NCBI RefSeq assembly: GCF_013410565.1
Contig: NZ_JACCFO010000001.1
Span: 2,790,001-2,854,000 of the forward strand
From: Streptomonospora nanhaiensis
Lineage (GTDB): Bacteria; Actinomycetota; Actinomycetes; Streptosporangiales; Streptosporangiaceae
Direction: 5' to 3'
Length of the DNA stretch: 64,000 bases
In this document: positions 16,830-27,687 of the stretch, piece by piece
Layout of the letters: each line of letters opens with the position of its first letter
How positions within the stretch are numbered: the first letter of the stretch is position 1
Made by a program: the position numbers and the translations under genes
The notes under the pieces: generated by a model
What the model was told of the DNA's origin: nothing
Seen by the model: only the letters and a program-made list of their open reading frames with translations
Databases searched by the model: none

Positions 16830-17489
16830 ATGGAAGCCGTGAGCGAGCAGCAGCCCCGGTCGCGCCGCAAGCGCATGACCGGCAAGGAACGCCGGGAACA
16901 GCTCCTGCGGATCGGGCGTGAGCTCTTCGCGGAGCGCGGCTTCGATGGCACGTCCGTCGAGGAGATCGCGGCCCGGGCCGGCGTGTCCAAGCCCGTGGTC
17001 TACGAGCACTTCGGCGGCAAGGAGGGCGTCTACGCGGTCGTCGTCGACCGCGAGATGCAGACCCTGCTCTCCATGGTCGGCGAGTCGCTGACCGCCGACA
17101 CCCCGCGCGGACAGATCGAGAACGCCGCCATGGCGCTGCTGCGCTACGTCGAGGAGTGCAGCCAGGGCTTCCGCATCCTGGCCCGCGACTCCCACGCGGC
17201 GTCGGGCACGGGCAGCTTCGCCAGCCTCATCAGCGACATCGCCACCCAGGTCGAGCACATCCTGGCCGAGGAGTTCAAGGCCCGGGGCTACGACCCCAAG
17301 ATGGCGCCGATGTACGCGCAGTCGCTGGTGGGCATGGTGGCGCTGACCGGCCAGTGGTGGCTGGAGGTCCGCAAGCCCAAGCGCGAGGTCGTGGCCGCCC
17401 ACCTGGTCAACCTCGCCTGGAACGGCCTGTCCAACCTGGAGGCCCGGCCGGTCCTGGAGACCCTGCGCCGCGGCCGCGCGGCCGACTAG
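16830..17489 (+). CDS. TetR family regulator, probable regulator of the desaturase
   Basis: This 219-residue protein has a basic N-terminus (RSRRKRMTGKERREQLL) and a TetR DNA-binding domain (GFDGTSVEEIAARAGVSKPVVYEHFGGKEGVYAVVVDRE). The all-alpha C-terminal domain belongs to the type found next to lipid genes in actinobacteria. The start is ambiguous: GTG 16818, ATG 16830 and GTG 16839 are all in frame, and ATG 16830 is preferred. It follows the desaturase closely and is probably co-transcribed, giving feedback control through the dyad at 15724-15743. Confidence 0.85.
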   Translation: MEAVSEQQPRSRRKRMTGKERREQLLRIGRELFAERGFDGTSVEEIAARAGVSKPVVYEHFGGKEGVYAVVVDREMQTLLSMVGESLTADTPRGQIENAAMALLRYVEECSQGFRILARDSHAASGTGSFASLISDIATQVEHILAEEFKARGYDPKMAPMYAQSLVGMVALTGQWWLEVRKPKREVVAAHLVNLAWNGLSNLEARPVLETLRRGRAAD

Positions 17490-17508
17490 CACCCGGGGAG
17501 ACGCGCTT

Positions 17509-17534
17509 GGCGGCCCGTTCGCGGGCGGGCCGCC
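17509..17534 (+). terminator. Hairpin terminator after the TetR gene
   Basis: Inverted repeat with 9-bp arms GGCGGCCCG/CGGGCCGCC and an 8-nt loop, 20 bp after the stop codon. There is no T run, as is common in high-GC actinomycetes. Confidence 0.55.
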
Positions 17535-17627
17535 GGAGCGGTCCCCCGCGCCCCGCGGCCGTGTTCCGGCGGACCGGACGCGACCGCCCGGGGCGGACCG
17601 CGCACGACCGCCGGGGCGGACCGCGAC

Positions 17628-17647
17628 TATCTTGATATCAAGAGATA
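17628..17647. promoter_or_regulatory. MarR-type operator over the marR promoter
   Basis: TATCTTGATATCAAGAGATA contains the perfect 14-bp palindrome TCTTGATATCAAGA (17630-17643), the classic MarR-family dyad with TTGA half-sites. It ends 12 bp before the start codon at 17659, so transcription may be leaderless and autorepressed. Confidence 0.7.
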
Positions 17648-17658
17648 GGCTGTCGGCT

Positions 17659-18147
17659 ATGCGCGATGAGGTCGACGGCCTGGTCGAGGCGTGGCGCGCC
17701 GAGCGCCCCGACCTCGACATCGAACCCCTGCAGGTGCTCAGCCGGGTGTCCCGGCTGGCCCGGCACCTGGACCGCGCCCGGCGCACCGTCTTCACCGCGC
17801 ACGACCTGGAGCCGTGGGAGTTCGACGTGCTGGCCGAACTCCGCCGCTCGGGCCCGCCCTACGAACTGAGTCCGGGCCGCCTGCTGCGCGCCACGCTCGT
17901 CACCTCGGGGACCATGACCAACCGCATCGACCGCCTGGCGGCGGCCGGGCTGGTGCGCCGCGGCCCCGACCCCGCCGACCGGCGCGGGGTGCTGGTGCGG
18001 CTCACCGACGAGGGCCGTGAGCGGGTCGACGCCGCACTGGCCGACCTGCTCAGCTACGAGGAGTCGCTGCTGTCGGGGGTCAGCCGCGAGGACCGCGCCC
18101 GGCTGGCCGCGCTGCTGCGCGCGGTGCTCTCGCCGCTGGACGAATGA
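17659..18147 (+). CDS. MarR family transcriptional regulator
   Basis: This 162-residue winged-helix protein has a typical MarR core: LSPGRLLRATLVTSGTMTNRIDRLAAAGLVRRGPDPADRRGVLVRLTDEGRE. The frame opens upstream at TTG 17632, which is inside the palindromic operator, so ATG 17659 is the start. No target gene other than itself is evident; the lipoprotein gene downstream starts 91 bp away and might be co-regulated. The inducer is unknown. Confidence 0.88.
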   Translation: MRDEVDGLVEAWRAERPDLDIEPLQVLSRVSRLARHLDRARRTVFTAHDLEPWEFDVLAELRRSGPPYELSPGRLLRATLVTSGTMTNRIDRLAAAGLVRRGPDPADRRGVLVRLTDEGRERVDAALADLLSYEESLLSGVSREDRARLAALLRAVLSPLDE

Positions 18148-18238
18148 TCGCCCCATCGGCCACCCTGGTCTGCGCGGCGTCCCCCGCCCCGCCGCCGGCG
18201 CGCCACCGGGCGCGCCGCGCTGGAGGAGGACGCCCACG

Positions 18239-19279
18239 ATGGGGAGGGTCGACGTGAACAACCGCCTGCGCGCCGCCGCGGCGGCCGCGGCCGCCGCCGC
18301 CCTGGCGGCGGGCCTGGCCGCCTGCTCGCCCGAGGAGCCGGACGGCCACGACCGCTCCGGCAAGCACTACTACGTCTCGCTGGGCGACTCCCTGGCCGTG
18401 GGGGTGCAGCCCACCGCCGACGGCGGGCTGGAGGAGACCCGCGACGGCTACACCGACGTCCTGTACCGCCGGCTGTACGACCGCGACTCCACCCTGGAGC
18501 ACCGCCGGATGGGCTGCGGCGGCGAGGACACCACCACCTTCGTCGAGGGCGGCACTGACCTGTGCGAGGGGCGCTACGCCGAGGAGTCGCAACTGGCCGC
18601 CGCCGAGCGGTTCCTCGGCCGGCACCGCGACCGGGTCGACCTGGTGACCGTGGGGATCGGCGCCAACAACTTCACCGGGTGCGTGCTGGACGCGGTCGAG
18701 GGCGCCGAAGGTACCGAGGGCGCGGGCGCCGAGCCGTCGGCGGGCTCGGGGGTGGTCACCGGCCTGGACGGGATCGACCGCGACTGCGTGGCCGACGGCC
18801 TGGAGCGGCTGGAGGCCGAACTTCCGGTCATCGCCCGGCGCCTGCGCGGCGCGGCGGGCCCGGACACCCGGATCGTCGGCATGACCTATTACAACCCCTT
18901 CCTGGCGGCCCTGCTGCTGGAGGACGCGGGCGCGGCGGGGGCCGGGCCGGGCACGGGCGGCGCGGACGGGGCTGCGGGCGCCGAGCCGCGGCGAAGTGAG
19001 GCGGTCGACTACGCCACCGGCGTCTTCGAGGACATGAACCGGGTCATCACCGACGCCTACACCGCCGAGGACATCGCCGTGGCCGACGTCGCCGGCGCCT
19101 TCGCGTCCGGCGACACCTCGGTGCCCGCCGGCAGCGAGACCGGCATGCCCGCCAACGTGGAGCGGGTCTGCGACCACACCTGGATGTGCAACCTGGCGGT
19201 GGGCCCCGACATCCACACCAACCCCGCGGGCGCCGCCCTGATCGCCGACGCCTTCGAGGCCGAGCTCGGCCGCCCCTAG
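18239..19279 (+). CDS. SGNH/GDSL-type esterase lipoprotein
   Basis: This 346-residue lipoprotein has a signal peptide with a poly-Ala core and a lipobox (LAAC) near residue 24. The GDS block YYVSLGDSLAVG carries the nucleophile Ser51, and the GIGANNF block gives the Asn oxyanion residue. PDIHTNPAG near residues 323-330 supplies the catalytic Asp/His. Ala/Gly-rich low-complexity inserts lie around residues 160-175 and 225-245. A GGAGGAGG site precedes ATG 18239. It probably acts at the cell surface on an ester substrate that cannot be named. Confidence 0.87.
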   Translation: MGRVDVNNRLRAAAAAAAAAALAAGLAACSPEEPDGHDRSGKHYYVSLGDSLAVGVQPTADGGLEETRDGYTDVLYRRLYDRDSTLEHRRMGCGGEDTTTFVEGGTDLCEGRYAEESQLAAAERFLGRHRDRVDLVTVGIGANNFTGCVLDAVEGAEGTEGAGAEPSAGSGVVTGLDGIDRDCVADGLERLEAELPVIARRLRGAAGPDTRIVGMTYYNPFLAALLLEDAGAAGAGPGTGGADGAAGAEPRRSEAVDYATGVFEDMNRVITDAYTAEDIAVADVAGAFASGDTSVPAGSETGMPANVERVCDHTWMCNLAVGPDIHTNPAGAALIADAFEAELGRP

Positions 19280-19290
19280 GGTCCCGCCGG

Positions 19291-19325
19291 CGCCGGCCGG
19301 CCGAGGGCTCCCCGGCCGGCCGGCG
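19291..19325. terminator. Bidirectional hairpin terminator
   Basis: 12-bp arms CGCCGGCCGGCC/GGCCGGCCGGCG with an 11-nt loop. It lies between the convergent lipoprotein and ABC-F genes, so it can serve both. Confidence 0.6.
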
Positions 19326-19331
19326 CGGTGG

Positions 19332-21113
19332 TCAGCCGTTGAGCTTCTCGGCCTCGGCGAGCCAGATCTCCTCCAGTTCGGCCTTCTCGGCCGCAAGTGT
19401 CTTCAGCTCGCTGTCGAGTTCGGCCAGGCGGACGTAGTCCTCGGCGGCCCGGGCCATCTGCTCGTGGAGTTCGGCCTCGCGCGCGGCGATGCGGTCCAGG
19501 CGGCGTTCGACGCGCTGGACCTCTTTCTGCACCGCGCGGCGCTCGGCCGCCGACAGGGCGGGCGCGGCGGCGGCCGGCGCGGCCTCGGACTCCTCGGAAC
19601 GGCGCGACGGCACCGCCGAGGCGCCCGCCTCGGCCTCGGCGCGGCGGCTCAGGTACTCGTCCACCCCGCCGGGCAGGAACAGCAGGCGGCCGTCGCCCAT
19701 CAGCGCCAGCACGCGGTCGGTGATGCGCTCCAGGAAGTACCGGTCGTGGCTGACCAGCACCAGCGACCCCGGCCAGCCGTCGAGCAGGTCCTCCAGCTCG
19801 GTCAGCGTCTCGATGTCGAGGTCGTTGGTGGGCTCGTCCAGCAGCAGCACGTTGGGCTCGTTCATCAGCAGCCGCAGCAGCTGGAGCCGCCGCCGCTCAC
19901 CGCCCGACAGCTCCCCCACCGGGGTCCACTGGCGCTCGCCGCGGAACCCGAACCGCTCCAGCATCTGGCTGGCCGTGAACTCCCGGTCGCCGATGGTGAC
20001 GTGCCGGCGGACCTCCTCGACCGCCTGCAGCGGGCGGCTGTCGGGCGCCAGCTCGGCCAGGTTCTGCGACAGGTGCGCGAGGTTGACGGTCTTGCCGTGG
20101 CGCACCCGGCCGGCGTCGGGCTCGCGCTCGCCGGCCAGCGCGCGCAGCAGGGTGGTCTTGCCCGAGCCGTTCACGCCCACCAGGCCGATGCGGTCGCCGG
20201 GGCCCAGCTGCCAGGTGAGCCGGTCGATCAGCGTGGTCGGGCCGGCCGTGAGGGTGAGGTCGGTGGCGTCGATCACCGTCTTGCCCAGGCGCGAACTGGC
20301 GAAGCGCACCAGCTCCACGGTGTCGCGCACCGGCGGGACGTCGGCGATCAGGCTGTTGGCCGCGTCGATGCGGAACTTCGGCTTGGAGGTGCGGGCGGGC
20401 GGGCCGCGCCGCAGCCAGGCGAGTTCCTTGCGCATGAGGTTCTGCCGCCGCTCCTCGGCCGCCGCGGCGAGCCGGGCGCGCTCGGCCTTGGCCAGGACGT
20501 AGGCGGCGTACCCGCCCTCGTAGCGCTCGACCCGGCCGTCGACCACCTCCCAGGTGCGGTTGGTGACCGCGTCGAGGAACCACCGGTCGTGGGTGACCAC
20601 GGCCAGCGCCTCGCGGCGCCGGCGCAGGTGCTCGGCCAGCCAGGCGATGGCCTCGATGTCGAGGTGGTTGGTGGGCTCGTCCAGGACGATGAGGTCGTGG
20701 CTGTCGATCAGCAGCCGGGCCAGGGCGGCGCGGCGCCGCTCGCCGCCGGAGAGGGTGGACATCGGGGCGTCGAGGTCCCAGCCGCTGAGCAGGCCGCGCA
20801 GCACGTCGCGCACGCGGGCGTCGCCGGCCCACTCGTGCTCGGCGCGCTCGCCCAGCACGAAGGCGGCCACGCTGGCGTCGGGGAAGGCGTCGCGCTGGGC
20901 CAGGAACCCGATGCGCAGGCCCCGGTTGTGCACGACCCGGCCGGAGTCGGGCGCGGTGCGTCCGGCCAGCACCGCCATCAGCGTGGACTTGCCGCCGCCG
21001 TTGCGCCCGACGACACCGATCCGGTCGCCCTCATCGATCCCCAGGGACACGGAGTCGAGCAGCACCAGCGGGCCGTAGGCCAGGGACACGTCTTGCAGAT
21101 TGACGAGGTTCAT
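19332..21113 (-). CDS. ABC-F family ATP-binding protein, Uup-like
   Basis: This 593-residue soluble protein has two ABC domains and no membrane segment. Domain 1 has GRNGGGKSTL, LSGGERRRAALARLL and LIVLDEPTNHLD. Domain 2 has GVNGSGKTTLL, LSGGERRRLQLLRLL and VLLLDEPTNDLD. Between them is a charged arm/linker, and the C-terminal 90 residues form a coiled coil (ERRAVQKEVQRVERRLDRI), which points to Uup rather than EttA. ABC-F proteins act on ribosomes. ATG 21113 has GGAA about 7 bp upstream; ATG 21125 is an alternative. Confidence 0.9.
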   Translation of the reverse strand: MNLVNLQDVSLAYGPLVLLDSVSLGIDEGDRIGVVGRNGGGKSTLMAVLAGRTAPDSGRVVHNRGLRIGFLAQRDAFPDASVAAFVLGERAEHEWAGDARVRDVLRGLLSGWDLDAPMSTLSGGERRRAALARLLIDSHDLIVLDEPTNHLDIEAIAWLAEHLRRRREALAVVTHDRWFLDAVTNRTWEVVDGRVERYEGGYAAYVLAKAERARLAAAAEERRQNLMRKELAWLRRGPPARTSKPKFRIDAANSLIADVPPVRDTVELVRFASSRLGKTVIDATDLTLTAGPTTLIDRLTWQLGPGDRIGLVGVNGSGKTTLLRALAGEREPDAGRVRHGKTVNLAHLSQNLAELAPDSRPLQAVEEVRRHVTIGDREFTASQMLERFGFRGERQWTPVGELSGGERRRLQLLRLLMNEPNVLLLDEPTNDLDIETLTELEDLLDGWPGSLVLVSHDRYFLERITDRVLALMGDGRLLFLPGGVDEYLSRRAEAEAGASAVPSRRSEESEAAPAAAAPALSAAERRAVQKEVQRVERRLDRIAAREAELHEQMARAAEDYVRLAELDSELKTLAAEKAELEEIWLAEAEKLNG

Positions 21114-21212
21114 CGTGTGTTCCATTGTGCTGGCCCGCGGGCACCGCGGCGAACGCGGCCGCGCCCGGCGGGTCCGGCCGCGCCGCAGCCCGCCCCGGGG
21201 CCGGCGGCACGC

Positions 21213-22166
21213 TCACACGAGGAAGAAGTCGCGGGCGGCCTTGGCGATCCCCTCGGTGTCCAGGCCGTGGGCGCGGTCGTGGTCGGCGGGGGTGCCGTAG
21301 CCGCGCACCTCGGTGTCGCGCCGCACGCCCAGCGAGCGCTGGCGGTGGCGGCGGTCGCCCAGCGCTTCGGCGACCTCGTGGGCGGAGGTCCCGGCCAGGT
21401 AGGGCTCGACCACGAGGACGTCGGCGTGGCCCGCCTGGGCCACCAGCCGGTTCAGTCCCTCGCGGTCGAAGGGCCGCACGGTGGCGGTGTAGGCCACGGT
21501 GACGTCGAGGTCCTCGGTGGCCGCCAGCACCCGGTCGAGCATGGGGCCGACCGCCACCACCACCCCGGCCGACCGCCGCGAGCCCGCGCGGACGGTGACC
21601 AGGCCCGCGCCCACGGGCCGGGCGGCGGCGTTGCCGCGCTCGGTCAGGCGCACGTAGACGTTGCCCTCGCCGGCCAGGGCGTCGCGCAGCAGCCGCTCGA
21701 CCTCGGTGGCGTGGCCGGGCACGTGCACGGTCCAGTCGGGCAGGGTGTCCAGCAGCGCGACGTCGCCGGGGGCCATGTGGGTGCGCCCGTAGTGGGCGCC
21801 GTCGTAGGAGGCGCCGATGCTCACCAGCACGGCGCCGACGCCCTGGTGGCCCAGGTCCAGCTTGACCTGCTCGAAGGGCCGCTCGATGAGGAAGGGCGCG
21901 AAGGTGTGGGCGACGGGGCGCATGCCGGCCAGGGCCAGCCCGCCGGCGGCGCCGATCAGCAGCTGCTCGCGGATTCCGAGGTTGATAACCCGGTCGGGGT
22001 GGCGCTGGGCCGCGCGGGCGAAGCGGTCGGCCGAGATGTCGGCGAGCACGACCGCCAGCCGGGGGTCGGTGTCCAGCGCGGCGCTGACGGTCTCGGCGAA
22101 GGTGTCGCGCATGGGCTGGGCGGTGACGTGCTGGGGCTCGGGTGCGGCGATGGTCATGGTCGTCAT
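21213..22166 (-). CDS. Transketolase-like C-terminal subunit
   Basis: This 317-residue protein carries the pyrimidine-binding and C-terminal domains of a two-part transketolase. It has MRDTFAETVSAAL, VINLGIREQLLIGAAGGLALAG (with the cofactor-activating Glu in IREQ), and the C-terminal GGHADVLVVEPY-like region. Its start (ATG 22166) overlaps the stop of the upstream subunit (ATGA), so the two are translated together. Split transketolases occur in several pathways, and the substrates of this pair are not evident. Confidence 0.88.
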   Translation of the reverse strand: MTTMTIAAPEPQHVTAQPMRDTFAETVSAALDTDPRLAVVLADISADRFARAAQRHPDRVINLGIREQLLIGAAGGLALAGMRPVAHTFAPFLIERPFEQVKLDLGHQGVGAVLVSIGASYDGAHYGRTHMAPGDVALLDTLPDWTVHVPGHATEVERLLRDALAGEGNVYVRLTERGNAAARPVGAGLVTVRAGSRRSAGVVVAVGPMLDRVLAATEDLDVTVAYTATVRPFDREGLNRLVAQAGHADVLVVEPYLAGTSAHEVAEALGDRRHRQRSLGVRRDTEVRGYGTPADHDRAHGLDTEGIAKAARDFFLV

Positions 22167-22858
22167 CCCTTCGGTCGCACGCGGGCGACCACGGCGAGTG
22201 GCCGGCGGCCGTGCGGTGCGGTGAGCGCGTCGTAAAGGGCGTCCTGGTCGCGGCCGGAGACGGTGCGGGCGGTCCACCCCTCACGGGCGAAGCGCTCGCC
22301 GATCCCGCCGGGCCAGCCGTGGGTGGCCGACCCGTTGTCGACCACGACGGCGGTGAGGCGGTCCAGGCCCAGCCGCCCGGCGGCGGCGATGGCCTCGTGG
22401 TTGCTGCCCTCGTCGAGTTCGCCGTCGCCCAGGAGCACGACGACGCGCGGGCGGTGGCGGCCCTGGGCGCGCAGGCCCAGCGCGGTGCCCACGCCCAGGC
22501 CCAGGCCGTGGCCCAGGGAGCCGCTGCTGATCTCGGCGCCGGGCACCAGGGTGCGGTCGGGGTGGTGGCCCAGGGGCGAGTCGAAGGCGGCCCAGCGGCG
22601 CAGGGCCGCGACGTCGAGGAAGCCCTTGGCGGCGAGGACCGCGTAGTAGGTCATGGGGCCGTGTCCCTTGGACAGCAGGAAGCGGTCGCGGTCGGGGTCG
22701 TCGGCGGTCTCGGGCGAGACGTTGAGGACCCGGTCGTAGAGCACCCACAGGACCTCGCGGGTGGACTCGGCGGCGATCCGGTGCTTCTCGTCGCCGGTCA
22801 TCAGACCGATGAGGGCCGGCAGGTCGGCGTATCTGGTCAGAGCCGGTGCGGTGGACAT
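22163..22858 (-). CDS. Transketolase-like N-terminal (thiamine diphosphate) subunit
   Basis: This 231-residue subunit carries the thiamine-diphosphate motif GDGELDEGSNHEAIAAAGRLGLDRLTAVVVDN and the KGHGPMTYYAVLA and GSLGHGLGLGVG loops of transketolase N-terminal subunits. Both halves together are about 548 residues, shorter than the 650-700 of a one-chain transketolase. It is divergent from the SoxR-type regulator at 22928. A 19-bp-spaced promoter with a dyad in the spacer ends only 6 bp before ATG 22858, so the mRNA is probably leaderless and SoxR-controlled. Confidence 0.88.
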   Translation of the reverse strand: MSTAPALTRYADLPALIGLMTGDEKHRIAAESTREVLWVLYDRVLNVSPETADDPDRDRFLLSKGHGPMTYYAVLAAKGFLDVAALRRWAAFDSPLGHHPDRTLVPGAEISSGSLGHGLGLGVGTALGLRAQGRHRPRVVVLLGDGELDEGSNHEAIAAAGRLGLDRLTAVVVDNGSATHGWPGGIGERFAREGWTARTVSGRDQDALYDALTAPHGRRPLAVVARVRPKG

Positions 22859-22864
22859 GGCGCC

Positions 22865-22896
22865 AGTCTCAAACCTCGACTTAAATGGAAGTCAAG
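22865..22896 (-). promoter_or_regulatory. MerR-type promoter (19-bp spacer) with central dyad for the split transketolase
   Basis: On the minus strand TTGACT (22890-22895) and GAGACT (22865-22870) are separated by 19 bp, the long spacing typical of promoters activated by MerR/SoxR proteins. The arms CTCGACTT (22875-22882) and AAGTCAAG (22889-22896) match at 7 of 8 positions around a 6-bp centre. The predicted start site is at or next to ATG 22858. Confidence 0.6.
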
Positions 22897-22927
22897 CCCC
22901 GCACCCGCGACCACGACCGGATGTGAC

Positions 22928-23389
22928 ATGTCTCACCTGCCCGTACGCCTCACGATCGGACAGCTCGCCGAGCGCAGCGGGGTGCCGCCCACCACACTGC
23001 GCTTCTACGAGGAGCGCGGCCTGATCACCGCCGAGCGCACCCCGGGCAACCAGCGCCGCTACCACCGCAACACGCTGCGCCGGCTCGCGTTCGTCTCGGC
23101 GGCCCAGCGGGTGGGGCTCACCCTGAACCAGATCCACGAGGCGCTGGCCACCCTGCCCGACAACCGCACGCCCACGGTCGAGGACTGGGCGCGGCTGTCG
23201 GAGCAGTGGCAGGCCGAGCTGGACACCCGCATCGACGCCCTCCAGCGGCTGCGCGACCGGCTGGCCTCGTGCATCGGCTGCGGCTGCCTGTCGCTGAAGT
23301 CGTGCAACCTGCAGAACGCCGACGACGAACTGGCCGCCGCCGGGCCGGGCGCGCCGCTGCTCAAGCCCGCGCGCGAGGGCGGGATCTAA
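22928..23389 (+). CDS. soxR: Redox-sensing MerR-family regulator, SoxR type
   Basis: This 153-residue protein has an N-terminal MerR HTH (LTIGQLAERSGVPPTTLRFYEERGLITAERTPGNQRRYHR), a dimerisation coiled coil and the complete [2Fe-2S] cysteine motif C115-x2-C118-x-C120-x5-C126. In actinobacteria SoxR responds mainly to redox-active metabolites. Its start is 70 bp from the divergent transketolase pair, and a SoxR-compatible promoter lies between, so that pair is its likely regulon here. Confidence 0.93.
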   Translation: MSHLPVRLTIGQLAERSGVPPTTLRFYEERGLITAERTPGNQRRYHRNTLRRLAFVSAAQRVGLTLNQIHEALATLPDNRTPTVEDWARLSEQWQAELDTRIDALQRLRDRLASCIGCGCLSLKSCNLQNADDELAAAGPGAPLLKPAREGGI

Positions 23390-23423
23390 GGGCGGGCCGC
23401 ACCCGCCCGCGGGCCCGCGGCGG

Positions 23424-24371
23424 CTACAGCAGGGTCGCGCCGGGGACGTCGCCGTGGGCGGTCACCGCGCGCTCGCAGCGGCCCGACTCCTCCAGGGCCC
23501 CGGCAACGGCCGCCGCGTGGTCGGCGGAGGCCGCCAGGAACGCGCACGTGGGGCCCGAGCCCGACACGAACGCGCCCAGTGCGCCCGCCGCGCGCCCGCA
23601 CTCCAGCACCGCGCCCAGTTCGGGGCGCAGCTCCAGCGCGGCGGGCTGCAGGTCGTTACTCAGCGCCGCGCCCAGCCGGCGGGCGTCGCCCGCCGCCAGC
23701 GCGGCCATCAGCTCGGGGTCGCCCGCCGGGGCCGGCGCCTCGGGCCGCAGCCGGTCGTAGGCGGCGAACACCTCGGGCGTGGACAGCCCGCCCTCGGCCA
23801 GCGCGAACACCCAGTGGTAGCGCCCCGGGCTCTCCACGGGGGTCAGCACCTCGCCGCGCCCGGTGCCCACGGCCGTGCCGCCCAGCAGCGGGAACGCGAC
23901 GTCGCTGCCCAGCCGGGCGGCGAGCGCCAGCAGGTCCTCGCGCGTGAGCCCGGCGTCCCACCAGGCGTTGCACGCCACCAGCGCGGCGGCGGCGTCGGCA
24001 CTGCCCCCGGCCATGCCCCCGGCGACCGGGATCGCCTTGCGCAGCAGCAGCCGTACCGGCGCCACCGCGCCCGGCCCGCCGCAGGCTTCGGCCACCAGCT
24101 CGGCGGCGCGCGCCGCGAGGTTGGTGCCGTCCACGGGCACCCGGGCCACGTGCCCGGCCAGACCGCCGCCGGTGGCGTCCTCGACACCGAGCCCGGCGCA
24201 CGCGCCTTCTGCGCGCGAGTCCGCGCCGGTAACGGTAACCTCGTCGAACAGCGCTACAGCGTGGAAGACATTGACCAGATCGTGGTATCCATCTTCGCGC
24301 GCCGGCCCCACCGCCAACTGAAGGTTCACCTTCGCGGGGACCCGCACGGTCACGGCGGTCTTAGTGGTCAC
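23424..24371 (-). CDS. ispE: 4-diphosphocytidyl-2-C-methyl-D-erythritol kinase
   Basis: This GHMP kinase of the MEP isoprenoid pathway phosphorylates CDP-ME. The 315-residue product has VRVPAKVNLQLAVGPAREDGYHDLVNVFHAV, the ATP loop KAIPVAGGMAGGSADAAAALVACN, and the C-terminal FVSGSGPTCAFL. GTG 24371 gives the normal N-terminus. It belongs to the conserved rpf-ksgA-ispE order but is separated from ksgA by an oppositely oriented kinase gene. Confidence 0.94.
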   Translation of the reverse strand: MTTKTAVTVRVPAKVNLQLAVGPAREDGYHDLVNVFHAVALFDEVTVTGADSRAEGACAGLGVEDATGGGLAGHVARVPVDGTNLAARAAELVAEACGGPGAVAPVRLLLRKAIPVAGGMAGGSADAAAALVACNAWWDAGLTREDLLALAARLGSDVAFPLLGGTAVGTGRGEVLTPVESPGRYHWVFALAEGGLSTPEVFAAYDRLRPEAPAPAGDPELMAALAAGDARRLGAALSNDLQPAALELRPELGAVLECGRAAGALGAFVSGSGPTCAFLAASADHAAAVAGALEESGRCERAVTAHGDVPGATLL

Positions 24372-24609
24372 GAGTCCTAGATCGTAAAGGAACCCCCACC
24401 CCCGTGAACCCGCATTCCCGACTCGGGACTCTTGTGCGGTCCACGCATCTTCCTGATGATGGTGGGAGTCACCGGCACGGTCCCACCCGCCCTCGGGCCC
24501 TCCCGGCTGTCCGGATCCGGGCGCCGTGGCCTGCACGGGTGGGTATCGGGACACAATCACCGCTACCTTGGGGGCCAGGCGGAGTTAGGACACCGTCGGG
24601 GAGGGTCGC

Positions 24610-26532
<1,923 letters not shown>

Positions 26533-26599
26533 CCCTCCGCCCGCCGCGTCCCCGCGGGCGGCGCGTGGCCGGGTGCGGGGCGATGGCGGGGCGGGGCCC

Positions 26600-27535
26600 T
26601 CAGCCCGTGTCGGCGCCGGGTTGGGGCGCCGCCGCCCCGGCGCCCGCGCCGCCCGCGCCGCCCGATGTGGCCGCGCCGGCGGCGGCGATGCGGGTGAAGT
26701 CCGCGATGCCCAGCGCCTCGCCGCGCGCGCCCGGGTCGACCCCGGCCGCGCGCAGGACGCGCTCGGCGGCCGGCGCCGACCCCGCCCACCCGGCCAGTGC
26801 CGCGCGCAGGGTCTTGCGGCGCTGCGCGAACGCGGCGTCGATGACGGCGAACACCTCGCGCCGGTCCGCCTCGGCACCGGGCGCGGGCCGGCGGCGCAGC
26901 GCCACCAGGCCGGAGTCGACGTTGGGCGCGGGCCAGAACACGCTGCGGCCCACCGCGCCGGCCCGGCGGACCTCGGCGTACCAGGCGGCCTTGGCCGAGG
27001 GCGCGCCGTAGGTCCGGCTGCCCGGCGGGGCGGCGAGCCGGTCGGCGACCTCGGCCTGCACCATCACCAGCCCGCGCCGCAGGGAGGGCAGCAGCTCCAG
27101 CAGGTGCAGCAGGACGGGCACGGCGACGTTGTAGGGCAGGTTGGCGACCAGCGCGGTGGGCGCGGGGCCGGGGATCTCGGTGACCCGCATGGCGTCGGCG
27201 GTGACGACCCGCAGGCGGTCGGCGTGGCCGGGGGCGTGCTCGGCGACCGTCTCCGGCAGGGCCTCGGCCAGGCGCGGGTCGATCTCGACGGCGGTGACGG
27301 CGCGGGCGTGGGGCAGCAGCGCCAGCGTGAGCGACCCCAGGCCGGGCCCCACCTCCAGCACCACGTCGTGCTCGGTGACCTCGGAGGTGCGCACGATGCG
27401 GCGCACGGTGCCGCCGTCGATGACGAAGTTCTGCCCGAGGGTCTTGGTCGGCCGGACGCCGGTGCGCTCGGCCAGCCGCCGCACGTCGGCGGGGGTGAGC
27501 AGCCGAGCGTCGCCGGCGGAGTCGGAAGGGGTCAC
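26600..27535 (-). CDS. rsmA: 16S rRNA (adenine1518-N6/adenine1519-N6)-dimethyltransferase
   Basis: KsgA dimethylates two adenines in helix 45 of 16S rRNA during 30S assembly. The 311-residue product has [18 protein letters not shown], the SAM loop [15 protein letters not shown], the catalytic [11 protein letters not shown] and [15 protein letters not shown] 27535 is the start. The C-terminus has a roughly 25-residue Ala/Gly extension. It sits after rpf in the usual actinobacterial order. Confidence 0.95.
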   Translation of the reverse strand: MTPSDSAGDARLLTPADVRRLAERTGVRPTKTLGQNFVIDGGTVRRIVRTSEVTEHDVVLEVGPGLGSLTLALLPHARAVTAVEIDPRLAEALPETVAEHAPGHADRLRVVTADAMRVTEIPGPAPTALVANLPYNVAVPVLLHLLELLPSLRRGLVMVQAEVADRLAAPPGSRTYGAPSAKAAWYAEVRRAGAVGRSVFWPAPNVDSGLVALRRRPAPGAEADRREVFAVIDAAFAQRRKTLRAALAGWAGSAPAAERVLRAAGVDPGARGEALGIADFTRIAAAGAATSGGAGGAGAGAAAPQPGADTG

Positions 27536-27616
27536 GGGGCCATTCTGCCAGCGCCGGGCGCCGGTGCCGCGCCGGCCGCGTCCGGGGCGGCGCTGCGGGC
27601 CCCTGTCCCACGACGC

Positions 27617-27652
27617 GTGTGGGCGCCGCCCCGGGCGGGGCGGCGCCCACAC
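27617..27652. terminator. Strong hairpin between rpf and ksgA
   Basis: Perfect 17-bp arms (GTGTGGGCGCCGCCCCG and its complement) with a 2-bp centre. It lies downstream of the rpf stop (27688) and upstream of ksgA, so it most likely ends the rpf transcript. No T run follows. Confidence 0.65.
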
Positions 27653-27687
27653 GTCGCGGGTGCCCGCAAAGGCGGTGTGCGCCCGGG

